In this document: one piece after another, positions 1 through 8,078 of the stretch | How positions within the stretch are numbered: position 1 is the first letter of the stretch | How the letters are laid out: every line of letters begins with the position of its first letter | Assembly: GCA_902477645.1 (NCBI GenBank) | Contig: CABSIA010000010.1 | Location: 1 to 40,339 of the forward strand | DNA from: an uncultured Prevotella sp. | GTDB taxonomy: Bacteria; Bacteroidota; Bacteroidia; Bacteroidales; Bacteroidaceae | DNA: 40,339 bases | Reading direction: 5' to 3' | Made by a program: the position numbers and the translations under genes | The notes under the pieces: generated by a model | The model's input: only the letters and a program-made list of their open reading frames with translations | Told to the model about the DNA's origin: nothing | The model's database searches: none

Positions 1-1
1 C

Positions 2-550
2 TCTTTTCCGTCTTCTCAGGCACTCATAGAAGTGAAAATTGCAGAGACCGCCCTTGCCATAAAAAACGCGGCAGACGAGATAGACATAGTAATGCCTGTA
101 GGCAAATTCCTCCAGGGCGACTACGAGGGCGTTTGCGACGAGATTCAGGAGTTGAAGGCGACATGCGGAAACCACGACATGAAAGTAATTCTTGAGACAG
201 GCGATATCGTGACGGCCAGCAACATCAAAAAAGCGTCAATCCTTGCCATGAATGCCGGAGCCGACTATATCAAGACCTCAACGGGCAAGGAAAAAATATC
301 GGCTACGCCTGAGGCTGCATACGTAATGTGCCAGGCAATTAAGGAATACTACGACGAGACGGGCATACAGGTAGGTTTCAAGCCCGCTGGAGGCATCAAC
401 ACCGTCATGGACGCAATTACCTACTACACCATCGTAAAAGAGGTCTTAGGCGAAAAATGGCTGACCAACAAATGGCTCCGCCTCGGAACAAGCAGGCTTG
501 CAAATTTGCTGTTGAGCGAAATTGAGGGTAAGGAGATTAAGTTCTTCTAA
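2..550 (+). CDS. deoC: Deoxyribose-phosphate aldolase, 3' part (5' end outside window)
   Basis: The frame is open from base 2, so the gene starts to the left of the window; a GTG at 32 is internal, because the residues before it (SFPSSQALIE) still match the family. DeoC cleaves 2-deoxyribose-5-phosphate to acetaldehyde and glyceraldehyde-3-phosphate in deoxynucleoside catabolism, in the cytoplasm. The TIM-barrel signatures are visible: ADEIDIVMPVG with the conserved Asp, the Schiff-base lysine in DYIKTSTGK, and the second lysine in VGFKPAGGI. The C-terminus ends normally (EGKEIKFF). It faces the prenyl synthase convergently across a large inverted repeat. Identity is secure; only the missing N-terminus is unknown. 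Confidence 0.95.
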   Translation, partial: SFPSSQALIEVKIAETALAIKNAADEIDIVMPVGKFLQGDYEGVCDEIQELKATCGNHDMKVILETGDIVTASNIKKASILAMNAGADYIKTSTGKEKISATPEAAYVMCQAIKEYYDETGIQVGFKPAGGINTVMDAITYYTIVKEVLGEKWLTNKWLRLGTSRLANLLLSEIEGKEIKFF

Positions 551-869
551 ACAGAATACCGTAGGGAGCACAATACATAGTGTTCGCAAGGAATAAACGC
601 AATGAGCACGCCCTGAAAGGGCAATAGGCACATAGCCCAGGGCAACGCCCTGGGATTGCAATGTATGTTTGAAAAATGCGCCCTGAAAGGGCATAGGCGT
701 TAAAAATTACAGGATAATTTTCTGATAATCAACGCCTATGCCCTTTCAGGGCGCATTTCTTTGGGCAATAATAAACCCAGGGTGTCGCTACGCTTTACCC
801 TGGGCTATGTGCCTATTGCCCTTTCAGGGCGCGCTAAATGAACTTTAAGTCGTTATCGTATATTCAATT
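551..869. other. Intergenic stretch filled by nested inverted repeats
   Basis: This 319-base gap between two convergent genes contains no gene. Nearly all of it is the nested inverted-repeat structure described separately at 606-834. The apparent ORF on the minus strand across 446-694 is an artefact of deoC and the repeat. Confidence 0.8.
606..834. repeat. Nested REP/BIME-like inverted repeats between convergent genes
   Basis: Two inverted repeats lie one inside the other. The outer arms, 606-642 and 798-834, are 37 bp and differ at one position. The inner arms, 674-701 and 731-758, are 28 bp and match perfectly. All four arms carry the core GCCCTGAAAGGGC, itself a near-palindrome. A further CCCAGGG/CCCTGGG pair sits between outer and inner arms (636-654 and 776-804). 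As RNA it would fold into a long stem, so it could end transcription from both sides. The layout looks like several copies of one repeat family in alternating orientation. Confidence 0.85.
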
Positions 870-1847
870 TTACACATTTCTTTCAATCACAAAATCTACA
901 TACGCCTGAAGCGCAGCCTTAATATCCTCATCAGAAACGTATTCATCGATAAAACCGCGGCATTCGTCATGAAACTTTCTCATCTGCTGTTCTGCATATT
1001 CTATACCACCGGTGTCCTTGGCAAATGCAACAAGCGCGGCAATCTCGCCAGAAGTCACAACGCCATCCTTCACCTTATGGGCCAATCTCAGCATCTCCTC
1101 ATTTTTTGTTGAGTTCAGGGCATAAATAACCGGCAGCGTCAGCTTTCCCTCTGCCATATCGTTTCCTGTCGGCTTGCCTATCTCAGCCGAGTCATAATAG
1201 TCGAAAATATCGTCTCTAATCTGGAAAATCACACCGATGTTGCTGCCGAAACGCTTCGCTTTTTCCACGATTTCATCGTCAACTCCCACCGAGAGGGCTC
1301 CAATCCCGGCACACGCCTCAAACAGTGCGGCTGTTTTCTGACGGATAACATCATAATAGACCTCCTCTGAAATTTCCTGATTACTGATATTTGTGAGTTG
1401 CAAAATCTCACCATTTGAGAGAGTCTGACCCAACCGGGCAAGGTATGACACAATTTTCTGCGAGCCCGTCAACGACACATTAAGCAGCGCTGTAGACAAA
1501 ATATAGTCGCCTACAAGCACAGCTACCTTATTGTCGTATGTCGCGTTGACACTCGCCTGCCCGCGTCTCTGCTGGCTCTCATCAACCACATCATCGTGTA
1601 CAAGACTTGCCGTATGCAAAAGTTCCAGGCCAACAGCCGACCGCTGAGTAACCTCTGTTATATCGCCGAAATTCTTGGCAATCAGCAATATAAGCATCGG
1701 GCGCATCCTCTTCCCTCCCCTTTGCCTTATGTGGTCAAGGGCCTGGGCAAGCAGTCCGTTGGAATGACTCAGTGTCTCGTTGAACATCTCAACAAAATCA
1801 TCCAACTCTTTTGTTACGGGTCTCTTTATTTTAGATATATAATCCAT
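870..1847 (-). CDS. ispB: Polyprenyl (octaprenyl-type) diphosphate synthase
   Basis: This is a trans-isoprenyl diphosphate synthase. It adds isopentenyl units to an allylic diphosphate to make the long side chain of menaquinone. Both aspartate-rich motifs are present: DDVVD at about residues 85-89 and DDIFD at about 212-216, with the usual GGKRMRP substrate-binding stretch upstream. Length (325 aa) fits the family. I choose the ATG at 1847 because a TTG start at 1868 would lie inside the -7 element of the predicted promoter. It is divergent from polA with about 86 bp between starts. The exact chain length made cannot be read from the sequence; the gene symbol is by family. Confidence 0.9.
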   Translation of the reverse strand: MDYISKIKRPVTKELDDFVEMFNETLSHSNGLLAQALDHIRQRGGKRMRPMLILLIAKNFGDITEVTQRSAVGLELLHTASLVHDDVVDESQQRRGQASVNATYDNKVAVLVGDYILSTALLNVSLTGSQKIVSYLARLGQTLSNGEILQLTNISNQEISEEVYYDVIRQKTAALFEACAGIGALSVGVDDEIVEKAKRFGSNIGVIFQIRDDIFDYYDSAEIGKPTGNDMAEGKLTLPVIYALNSTKNEEMLRLAHKVKDGVVTSGEIAALVAFAKDTGGIEYAEQQMRKFHDECRGFIDEYVSDEDIKAALQAYVDFVIERNV

Positions 1848-1865
1848 GAAAGATGAAATTTGATA

Positions 1866-1897
1866 CAAAATTAGTGAAAAATCGGCAATTGTGGCAA
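1866..1897 (-). promoter_or_regulatory. Bacteroidetes-type promoter for the prenyl synthase gene
   Basis: Read on the minus strand, TTG (1897-1895) is followed after 21 nt by TAATTTTG (1873-1866), fitting the TAnnTTTG -7 element. Transcription would begin near 1860, about 12 nt before the chosen ATG at 1847. Confidence 0.55.
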
Positions 1898-1933
1898 TTT
1901 TTTAGTAATTTTACCGCAAATAAACAGCATTTT

Positions 1934-4696
1934 ATGAATAAATTATTTCTATTGGACGCATACGCGCTGATTTACAGGGCATATTACGCATTCATCCGCA
2001 CACCACGCATCAACTCAAAAGGTCTGAACACATCGGCCGTCTTGGGCTTCTGCAACACACTCAACGAGATTTTGACAAAGGAGCAGCCTACCCACATCGG
2101 TGTGGCTTTCGATCATGGCAAGACTTTCCGCCACGAGGCGTTCCCCGAATACAAGGCACAGAGAGAGGAGACACCTGAGGACATAAAACTCTCGGTGCCC
2201 ATAATAAAAGATATTCTCGAGGCTTTCAACATCCCCGTACTGCAATGCGACGGTTTCGAGGCCGACGACGTTATCGGCACACTGGCAACCAAGGCCGGCG
2301 AGGAGGGCATACAAACTTTCATGCTCACTCCGGATAAAGACTACGGACAGCTGATACGTGACAACGTAAAAATGTACCGGCCACGTCATGGCGGCGGGTA
2401 TGACATCATTGGTCCCGGGGAAATCGAGGAGAAATACGGCATTTCTTCTCCCAAGCAGGTTATAGACCTTCTTGCGCTGATGGGCGACAAGGCAGACAAC
2501 TTCCCTGGATGTCCCGGCGTTGGCGAGAAGACGGCCGTGAGACTAATCAACGAATTTGGCTCCGTAGAACAGCTCATAGAACACGCATCGGAGATAAAGG
2601 GCAAACTCGGCGAAAAAGTCGCGGCTGCAGAGGAGGACATAAAAATGTCGAAATTCCTGGCAACCATAAGAACCGACGTTCCAATTGAGCTAAATCTCGA
2701 AAATCTGAAAGTTGCGGAGCCGGACAAGGAAAAACTGACAAAACTATTTGCCGAGCTTGAGTTTAAATCGCTTGCCGACAAGTTTCTTAACAAAGGTGAA
2801 AAGAAACAAAAAACACAAAACGTCCAGCTTTCTCTCTTTGAGGAATTCACGGGCGAGGGACAGAAAATCGCAGAAAACCGCACTCTTGAAGACATTAAAT
2901 CGCACCCTCATGAATACAAACTCGTTGATAAACAGGAAGATATTATTAAACTTTATGACTTTTTACGGACAAAAGATATTTTAAGTTTAGACACCGAGAC
3001 AACTTCAACGTCTACAATTGATGCAGAATTGGTAGGTTTGAGCTTCGCTGTTGAGGAAAATAAGGCATTTTATGTGCCGATACCAGCAAACCGTGAAGAA
3101 GCGTTAAAAATACTTTTAATTTTCAAACCACTCTATGAGGACCCGAATATTTTGAAAGTCGGACAAAACATAAAGTACGACTTCGAGGTTTTGATGAACT
3201 ATGGCATACGCCTCGGAGGAAAAATGTTCGACACCATGCTCGCCCACTACATCATACAGCCTGAGCTGCGCCACAATATGGACTACATGGCTGAGGTGTA
3301 TCTCAACTATAAAACCATCCACATCGACGAGCTTATCGGAGCGAAGGGAAAAAACCAGAAGTCGATGCGCGACCTTAACCCTGCCGACATATATGAATAT
3401 GCAGCCGAGGATGCCGACATCACGCTGAGACTGAAAAACGTATTGGAGCCGAAACTAAAAGAAGTTGGCGGCGAGGATTTGTTCTGGAACATCGAGATGC
3501 CTCTTGTGCCTGTGCTTGCCGATATGGAGATGAACGGCGTGTGTCTTGATACCGTGGCTCTCGCAGAGACGGCAAAGGCGTTCAACAAGCGAATGGACGA
3601 CCTCGAGAGCCATATTTACGAGCTGGCAGGCGAGAAGTTCAACATATCGTCGCCCAAACAAGTTGGCGACATACTGTTTGGCAAAATGCAGATTATGGAA
3701 AAGCCAAAGAAGACAAAGACTGGACAATACGTAACAAGCGAGGAGGTGCTGATGTCGATGCGCGCCAAGGCACCCATCATCGACGACATACTTGCATACC
3801 GTGGCCTGAAAAAACTTCTCGGCACGTATGTAGAGGCTCTGCCGAAGCTGATTAATCCTAAGACCGGACGCATACACACATCGTTCAATCAGGCTGTCAC
3901 GGCTACGGGCCGACTTTCATCAAGCGATCCTAACCTGCAGAACATCCCAGTCCGCGACGATGACGGAAAAGAAATCCGCAAGTGTTTTGTTCCTGAGCCT
4001 GGCTGCCTTTTTTTCTCTGCCGACTACAGTCAGATAGAGCTTCGAATAATGGCGCATTTGTCTGAGGACGAGAATATGATGGCTGCGTTCCGCGACCGCC
4101 ACGACATACACACCGCCACTGCCGCAAAAATATACCACGAGGAGTTGGAAAATGTAACTGCCACACAGCGCAAAAAGGCAAAACAGGCCAACTTCGGCAT
4201 CATATACGGCATAACAACCTACGGACTGGCACAACGCATGGGAATTGACAACAAAGAGGCACGGCAGCTCATAGACGACTATTTCCGCACATTCCCGAAG
4301 GTACAGGAATATATGGAAAAAGCCAAGCAGACGGCACGTGAGAAAGGATATGCCGAGACATTATTCAGCCGCCGCCGCTATCTGCCCGATATAAACTCTA
4401 AGAACGGAACCGTCCGTGGCTTTGCTGAGCGCAACGCCATAAATGCGCCTATACAGGGCTCAGAGGCCGACATCATAAAGGTAGCCATGATTCGCATACA
4501 TAAGCGCTTCATGGACGAAAAAATACGCTCTAAGATGATTCTACAGGTTCACGACGAACTCAACTTCTCCGTATATCCTGACGAGAAGGAAAAAGTGGAG
4601 GCTATAGTAAGGCAGGAAATGGAAAATGCGTACGTCCTCCGTGTACCCCTCGTTGCCGATGCAGGATGGGGAGAGAATTGGCTTGAGGCACATTGA
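1934..4696 (+). CDS. polA: DNA polymerase I
   Basis: A full-length Pol I (920 aa) for gap filling and primer removal. The N-terminal 5'-3' exonuclease (about 1-300) begins MNKLFLLDAYALIYRAYYAF, which fixes the start at 1934 and not at the in-frame ATG at 1853. The 3'-5' exonuclease domain keeps its acidic pair in LDTETT (D353, E355), so proofreading is probably active. The polymerase domain has motif A DYSQIELR (about 697), motif B RKKAKQANFGIIYG, and motif C HDEL (about 873-876). The next gene starts 27 bp after its stop. Nothing appears missing. Confidence 0.97.
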   Translation: MNKLFLLDAYALIYRAYYAFIRTPRINSKGLNTSAVLGFCNTLNEILTKEQPTHIGVAFDHGKTFRHEAFPEYKAQREETPEDIKLSVPIIKDILEAFNIPVLQCDGFEADDVIGTLATKAGEEGIQTFMLTPDKDYGQLIRDNVKMYRPRHGGGYDIIGPGEIEEKYGISSPKQVIDLLALMGDKADNFPGCPGVGEKTAVRLINEFGSVEQLIEHASEIKGKLGEKVAAAEEDIKMSKFLATIRTDVPIELNLENLKVAEPDKEKLTKLFAELEFKSLADKFLNKGEKKQKTQNVQLSLFEEFTGEGQKIAENRTLEDIKSHPHEYKLVDKQEDIIKLYDFLRTKDILSLDTETTSTSTIDAELVGLSFAVEENKAFYVPIPANREEALKILLIFKPLYEDPNILKVGQNIKYDFEVLMNYGIRLGGKMFDTMLAHYIIQPELRHNMDYMAEVYLNYKTIHIDELIGAKGKNQKSMRDLNPADIYEYAAEDADITLRLKNVLEPKLKEVGGEDLFWNIEMPLVPVLADMEMNGVCLDTVALAETAKAFNKRMDDLESHIYELAGEKFNISSPKQVGDILFGKMQIMEKPKKTKTGQYVTSEEVLMSMRAKAPIIDDILAYRGLKKLLGTYVEALPKLINPKTGRIHTSFNQAVTATGRLSSSDPNLQNIPVRDDDGKEIRKCFVPEPGCLFFSADYSQIELRIMAHLSEDENMMAAFRDRHDIHTATAAKIYHEELENVTATQRKKAKQANFGIIYGITTYGLAQRMGIDNKEARQLIDDYFRTFPKVQEYMEKAKQTAREKGYAETLFSRRRYLPDINSKNGTVRGFAERNAINAPIQGSEADIIKVAMIRIHKRFMDEKIRSKMILQVHDELNFSVYPDEKEKVEAIVRQEMENAYVLRVPLVADAGWGENWLEAH

Positions 4697-4723
4697 TTGA
4701 AGTTGACGAGATTAGGAAAAAGT

Positions 4724-5797
4724 ATGGCTAAGAATACAAATATAAAAGTGATAAAGAACTCGACGGATGACTTTCGAGGTTACGCTGCTTTACTGCGTAA
4801 AATAAAACAAAGAGTGCAGGTTGCCCAGCAAAGGGCGATTTATGCAGTCAATGAAGAGATGCTTCGGATGTATTGGGATATTGGCGAAATGTTACAACAG
4901 AGCCAAGACACCGATGGCTGGGGACAGAAAACACTGCAACGCTTGTCTGTAGATTTGAAGAACGATTATTCTGAAATAAAGGGATTCTCTGTTCGCAATA
5001 TGCAATGCATGATACAATTTTTCAACGAATATAATCAAGAACTTACGATGGTGAAAGGTGCTGATTCCTCAATTGCGAAACCAGTGGTTTCGCAATTAGA
5101 AAGCACATCAAAGCCAATTGCGCAATCAGTGATTGCGCAATTTGGAACGTATAATTTTACGCTTCCAATAAGGCATTTGAGCTGGACGCATAATCTGATC
5201 CTCTTGCAGCAGGTTAAGGATATTCGCGCACGTTATTGGTACATGATACAGAGTATCACGTCTCATTGGAACACACGTTATCTGCAAGAAGCCATCAAAC
5301 TTGACGATTACGGCAAGCATGGGGCATTGGCAAACAATTTCACAGATACTTTGCCTGCACCTGAAGCAAACGATGTGAGATCAATGCTCAAAGACCCGTA
5401 TATCTTTGATATGCTGACTTTCACAGACCAATACAATGAGCGTGATGTAGAAATCGGCTTGGTCAACCATGTAGAGAAATTCCTTGTGGAAATGGGTGCA
5501 GGCTTCGCTTTCATGGGACGACAATATCACATTGAGGTATCAGGTAGTGACTACTATATCGACATACTGATGTACAACGCCTTTCTGCACCGCTACCTGG
5601 TAATTGAGTTGAAAGATACGGAGTTTATACCGGAATATATCGGCAAGCTGAACTTCTATTGTTCTGCTGTGGATGACATCCTTTGTCGTGAAGGTGATAA
5701 CCGAACCATCGGATTGTTGCTCTGCAAGACCAAAGACCGCATTAAGGCAGAATATGCCTTGCGTGACATTCAGAAGCCTATCGGCATCTCTGACTAA
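4724..5797 (+). CDS. DUF1016 (YhcG-type) PD-(D/E)XK nuclease, C-terminus cut by in-frame stop
   Basis: The protein has an N-terminal DUF1016 helical region (about 20-120) and a C-terminal PD-(D/E)XK nuclease domain. Catalytic residues are recognisable in DYYIDILMY (Asp) and VIELKDTEF (E-x-K), followed by GKLNFYCSAVDD and GLLLCKTKDR. YhcG homologues are widespread, often linked to mobile DNA or defence; their exact role is unsettled. The start at ATG 4724 is preferred over a TTG at 4697. The ORF ends ...PIGISD-TAA, where homologues continue with a tyrosine and a conserved tail; that tail is still encoded in frame downstream (5798-5887). The nuclease core is intact, so the product may be active though truncated. 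The inter-domain linker contains two perfect palindromes. Confidence 0.85.
   Translation: MAKNTNIKVIKNSTDDFRGYAALLRKIKQRVQVAQQRAIYAVNEEMLRMYWDIGEMLQQSQDTDGWGQKTLQRLSVDLKNDYSEIKGFSVRNMQCMIQFFNEYNQELTMVKGADSSIAKPVVSQLESTSKPIAQSVIAQFGTYNFTLPIRHLSWTHNLILLQQVKDIRARYWYMIQSITSHWNTRYLQEAIKLDDYGKHGALANNFTDTLPAPEANDVRSMLKDPYIFDMLTFTDQYNERDVEIGLVNHVEKFLVEMGAGFAFMGRQYHIEVSGSDYYIDILMYNAFLHRYLVIELKDTEFIPEYIGKLNFYCSAVDDILCREGDNRTIGLLLCKTKDRIKAEYALRDIQKPIGISD
5071..5142 (+). repeat. Twin in-frame 27-bp palindromes inside the DUF1016 gene
   Basis: Two palindromes have the same design: 13-bp perfect arms around a single G. The first is 5071-5097 (centre 5084) and the second 5116-5142 (centre 5129), separated by 18 bp. 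Both begin AATTGCG and end CGCAATT, but the middles differ (AAACCA versus CAATCA). They encode SIAKPVVSQL and PIAQSVIAQF in the linker between the DUF1016 N-domain and the nuclease domain, with no break in frame. Confidence 0.85.
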
Positions 5798-5887
5798 GAA
5801 TTGGGACAAGCTTTGCCAAAAGACTTCCGTGGCAGTCTGCCTACGATAGAGGAGATTGAAAGAGAATTGGAATCTGGTAATCAATAA
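5798..5887 (+). pseudogene. Stranded C-terminal tail of the DUF1016 gene
   Basis: Reading on in the same frame after the TAA at 5795-5797 gives 29 residues, ELGQALPKDFRG then SLPTIEEIERELESGNQ, then TAA at 5885-5887. This is the usual end of YhcG-type proteins, in which a sentence like 'GVSEY-xLT-ALP..SLPTIEEIE' is common. Most simply, a tyrosine codon (TAT or TAC) became TAA by one substitution. A sequencing error at one base is the main alternative. Confidence 0.75.
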
Positions 5888-5901
5888 TACACACACTAAT
5901 A

Positions 5902-5991
5902 ATGAGAAAATTTTTGTATATCATATTAGCTGCCATTGTTTACTCTTACTCTTACCAAAGTGATAAATTTCCGATAGTGACGAATGGGTAA
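5902..5991 (+). pseudogene. Remnant of a secreted-protein gene (signal peptide only)
   Basis: A 29-codon ORF begins MRKFLYIILAAIVYSYSY, a plausible start of a Sec signal peptide (basic N-terminus, hydrophobic core), and stops after ...PIVTNG. A terminator-like hairpin follows 28 bp later. The simplest reading is the front of a secreted-protein gene whose body has been lost. Its hairpin resembles the one behind the BspA-like gene at 9189-9235, which hints at a deleted paralogue. A free small peptide cannot be excluded. Confidence 0.35.
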
Positions 5992-6019
5992 AGGTGCCCA
6001 AAGGAATAACAGCAGAACG

Positions 6020-6056
6020 AGGAGCCAAGACTAGCATTATAATACGTCTTGACTCC
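6020..6056 (+). terminator. Terminator-like hairpin, sister of the one at 9189-9235
   Basis: A 12-bp stem (6020-6031 with 6045-6056) closes on a 13-nt AT-rich loop and is followed by TATTTCTT. The stem and loop closely match the hairpin behind the BspA-like gene. Confidence 0.6.
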
Positions 6057-6273
6057 TATTTCTTGATAATTGTATTTCGACAGAAAAGATGCTGTAACAT
6101 TTAAGCACGCCACATCACGCTGTTAAGTCTTAGCGGACTGCAATAAATTCCAGTATCCACTTCCAAATAGGGATGACAGAAACCGTCAAGCCATCACGCT
6201 TTCTGCGAAGCGATGGATACAAAGACGCAAGGCATCCTCATTCTTAATCTTGTGGCGCACAATGAGAAGATAT

Positions 6274-6337
6274 GAGTTTTATTCGATACCACAAAATAAA
6301 ATCTGCGAATTTTATTCGGTGGCATCGAATAAAACTC
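6274..6337. repeat. 19-bp inverted repeat
   Basis: GAGTTTTATTCGATACCAC (6274-6292) faces its near-complement at 6319-6337 with one mismatch. The short core TTTTATTCG occurs again inside the loop (6310-6318). The function is unknown; an operator, a processed RNA stem or a mobile-element end are all possible. Confidence 0.6.
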
Positions 6338-6610
6338 AGTCTTCTTTCTTTATTTTAAATACAAATGCTCTTTCTCGTATGCAATCACAATGTCAGACAT
6401 AACCGTCAGTTCCACCGCATTCCTGTAATTTGCAGTCGTATTGTCATCAACCAAAGGGAGAAATACAGGACTACTGACACACCCTACTGCATAAGCCTAC
6501 ACGACTGGACGAAAACAGCTACACGCCCAGCCGTAAAAGCCCTTACGCCCTATCGTGTTTTTAACATTTCCCTATTTCACTACTCAAAAGGATTATCCTC
6601 AAAAATAATC

Positions 6611-6642
6611 TTGATATTTGGTTATGCAAATTTTTCACTTTG
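6611..6642 (+). promoter_or_regulatory. Possible promoter of the interrupted BspA-like gene
   Basis: TTG (6611-6613) is followed after 21 nt by TCACTTTG (6635-6642), one mismatch from TAnnTTTG. It lies 55 bp before the original ATG at 6698 and so fits the gene broken by the IS. Confidence 0.35.
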
Positions 6643-6699
6643 TAACAATAAATATATCTTGATACACGTTCATATAGACAATCAAAATAATGAGAATAT

Positions 6700-6708
6700 G
6701 AAAAAATT
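6700..6708 (+). repeat. Target-site duplication, left copy (right copy 8079-8087)
   Basis: GAAAAAATT occurs directly before the left IS end and directly after the right IS end. Nine base pairs is a usual duplication length for IS4-family elements. Confidence 0.92.
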
Positions 6709-8078
6709 CACTAGTGTCCACGAAAATCCGTTAACAAATCCCCAAAGTCCTTGTAAACACACAATATTTCTGCTCTAAAGTCACTCGGAGGTTTTGAAAC
6801 GACTACCTTTGCGTAAACTTACAGATTGTAAGCAAACGTATAAGAAGTCAGGTATGAACCAAGGCAGGTATGTGTTCGCTCAATTGGCAGATTTTCTCCC
6901 AAGAAAGTATTTTGAGTGGTTAGTCAAAAAGTATGAAGGCAATAAGTATGTGAAGAGTTTCACTTGTTGGAATCATCTCATGGTACTCCTGTTCGGGCAG
7001 CTATCTAACCGTGAGGGCTTAAGAGATCTTATCGTCTCAATAACACCTTTTAAATCGGCCTTTCATCATCTTGGTTTTGGCAAGAATGTAAGCCGCAGCA
7101 ATCTGAGTAAGGCAAATGAGATACGTGACGTAAGAATATTCCAAGAGTTTGCCGACAAGATGGTGTCCGTGGCAAGAGAGAAACGTGGCATGAACAATGA
7201 CTTTCCAATACCCAACAATATTTATGCATTTGATTCATCCACAATATCTTTGTGCCTCTCCGTATACTGGTGGACGAAGTTGCATCATGGCAAGGGTGGA
7301 GTGAAATTGCATGAGCTTTATGACGTGAAGACAGATATCCCAACCTTCTCCGTAATTACCGATGCCTCTGTCCACGATTCGAAAGTGATGGAGCTAATTC
7401 CCTATGAAAGAGACTGTTTCTATATTTTCGACAGGGCATATATGGCAACAGAGCAGCTGTTCAAGATAGAAGTGTCCAACGCTTATTTTGTCGTTAGAGA
7501 AAAACACAAAATGGTATACGAAGTAGTGGAGGACAAGGATTATAACAATCCAGCGACAGGAGTCATGGCCGACCAGACGATTCGTTTCAAAGGTCACAAA
7601 ACCAAGAAACAATATCCACATAATATTCGAAGAGTTATATTCTACGACAAGGACGGTAACAGAACGTTTGTGTTCTACACCAACAACTTTGATATATCCG
7701 CTGAAGATGTAGCCTTACTATACAAATACAGGTGGAGAGTAGAACTTTTCTTTAAATGGTTAAAGCAGCATCTGCGTATCAAGGAGTTTTATGGTACATC
7801 AGAGAACGCTGTGAAGATACAAATCTATGCCGCAATTATATCGTACTGCCTTGTCGTCATTGTGCAACAAAGCATGAAACTTGAGCTGCAAACCTATGAT
7901 GTTCTGAGGATATTGAGTACATCATTATTGACCAAGATGCCGTTATGCGACCTGTTTGCCAAGCAGGAAGAAGAAGACAAGACTGATTGCAATTGTATGC
8001 AACTCCGCTTCGATTTTGAGAAGTAACTTTCAATTTGTTACTTTTTGAAATGTTAATTGATTTTAGTGGACACTAGTG
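6709..8078 (+). mobile_element. Complete IS4-family insertion sequence (1370 bp)
   Basis: The element is bounded by 27-bp terminal inverted repeats, 6709-6735 and 8052-8078. Both start CACTAGTGTCCAC and continue with AAAATC and TTAAC, with three mismatches in all. It is flanked by the 9-bp duplication GAAAAAATT and carries one transposase gene. The intact ends, identical duplication copies and open transposase frame suggest recent insertion and possible mobility. Confidence 0.93.
6854..8026 (+). CDS. IS4-family transposase (DUF4372 plus DDE domain)
   Basis: The N-terminal 70 or so residues (MNQGRYVFAQLADFLP onward, with KYVKSFTCWNHLMVLLFGQL) match the DUF4372 domain of Bacteroidetes IS4 transposases. 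The DDE catalytic core follows: the first Asp in YAFDSSTISL, the second in YIFDRAYMA, and the Glu in the Y-(2)-R-(3)-E-(6)-K signature, seen as YRWRVELFFKWLKQ. I start at ATG 6854, where the domain begins; a TTG at 6794 would add 20 residues behind a GGAGG. It is the only gene in the element. Nothing is truncated, so it is probably active. Confidence 0.93.
   Translation: MNQGRYVFAQLADFLPRKYFEWLVKKYEGNKYVKSFTCWNHLMVLLFGQLSNREGLRDLIVSITPFKSAFHHLGFGKNVSRSNLSKANEIRDVRIFQEFADKMVSVAREKRGMNNDFPIPNNIYAFDSSTISLCLSVYWWTKLHHGKGGVKLHELYDVKTDIPTFSVITDASVHDSKVMELIPYERDCFYIFDRAYMATEQLFKIEVSNAYFVVREKHKMVYEVVEDKDYNNPATGVMADQTIRFKGHKTKKQYPHNIRRVIFYDKDGNRTFVFYTNNFDISAEDVALLYKYRWRVELFFKWLKQHLRIKEFYGTSENAVKIQIYAAIISYCLVVIVQQSMKLELQTYDVLRILSTSLLTKMPLCDLFAKQEEEDKTDCNCMQLRFDFEK

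Larger units (their letters stand above)
5888..6697. other. 810-bp degraded intergenic region
   Basis: No intact gene is supported here. The stretch holds a 29-codon signal-peptide-like ORF (5902-5991), a hairpin (6020-6056), a 19-bp inverted repeat (6274-6337) and a possible promoter (6611-6642), each listed separately. On the minus strand, around 6187-6261, a short frame reads RHKIKNEDALRLCIHRFAES before a stop; it looks protein-like and may be a gene remnant I cannot name. The open frame 6365-6778 runs into the IS element and has no protein-like features. Confidence 0.6.

Noticed and set aside
1853..1933. Upstream ATG extending polA by 27 codons
   Set aside because: The extra residues are not family-like, and the region carries the divergent promoter of the prenyl synthase gene. 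ATG 1934 gives the usual Pol I N-terminus.
6365..6778. 137-codon open frame ahead of the IS
   Set aside because: It crosses the gene start, the target duplication and the IS end. It has no protein-like pattern, and its final part is IS sequence.
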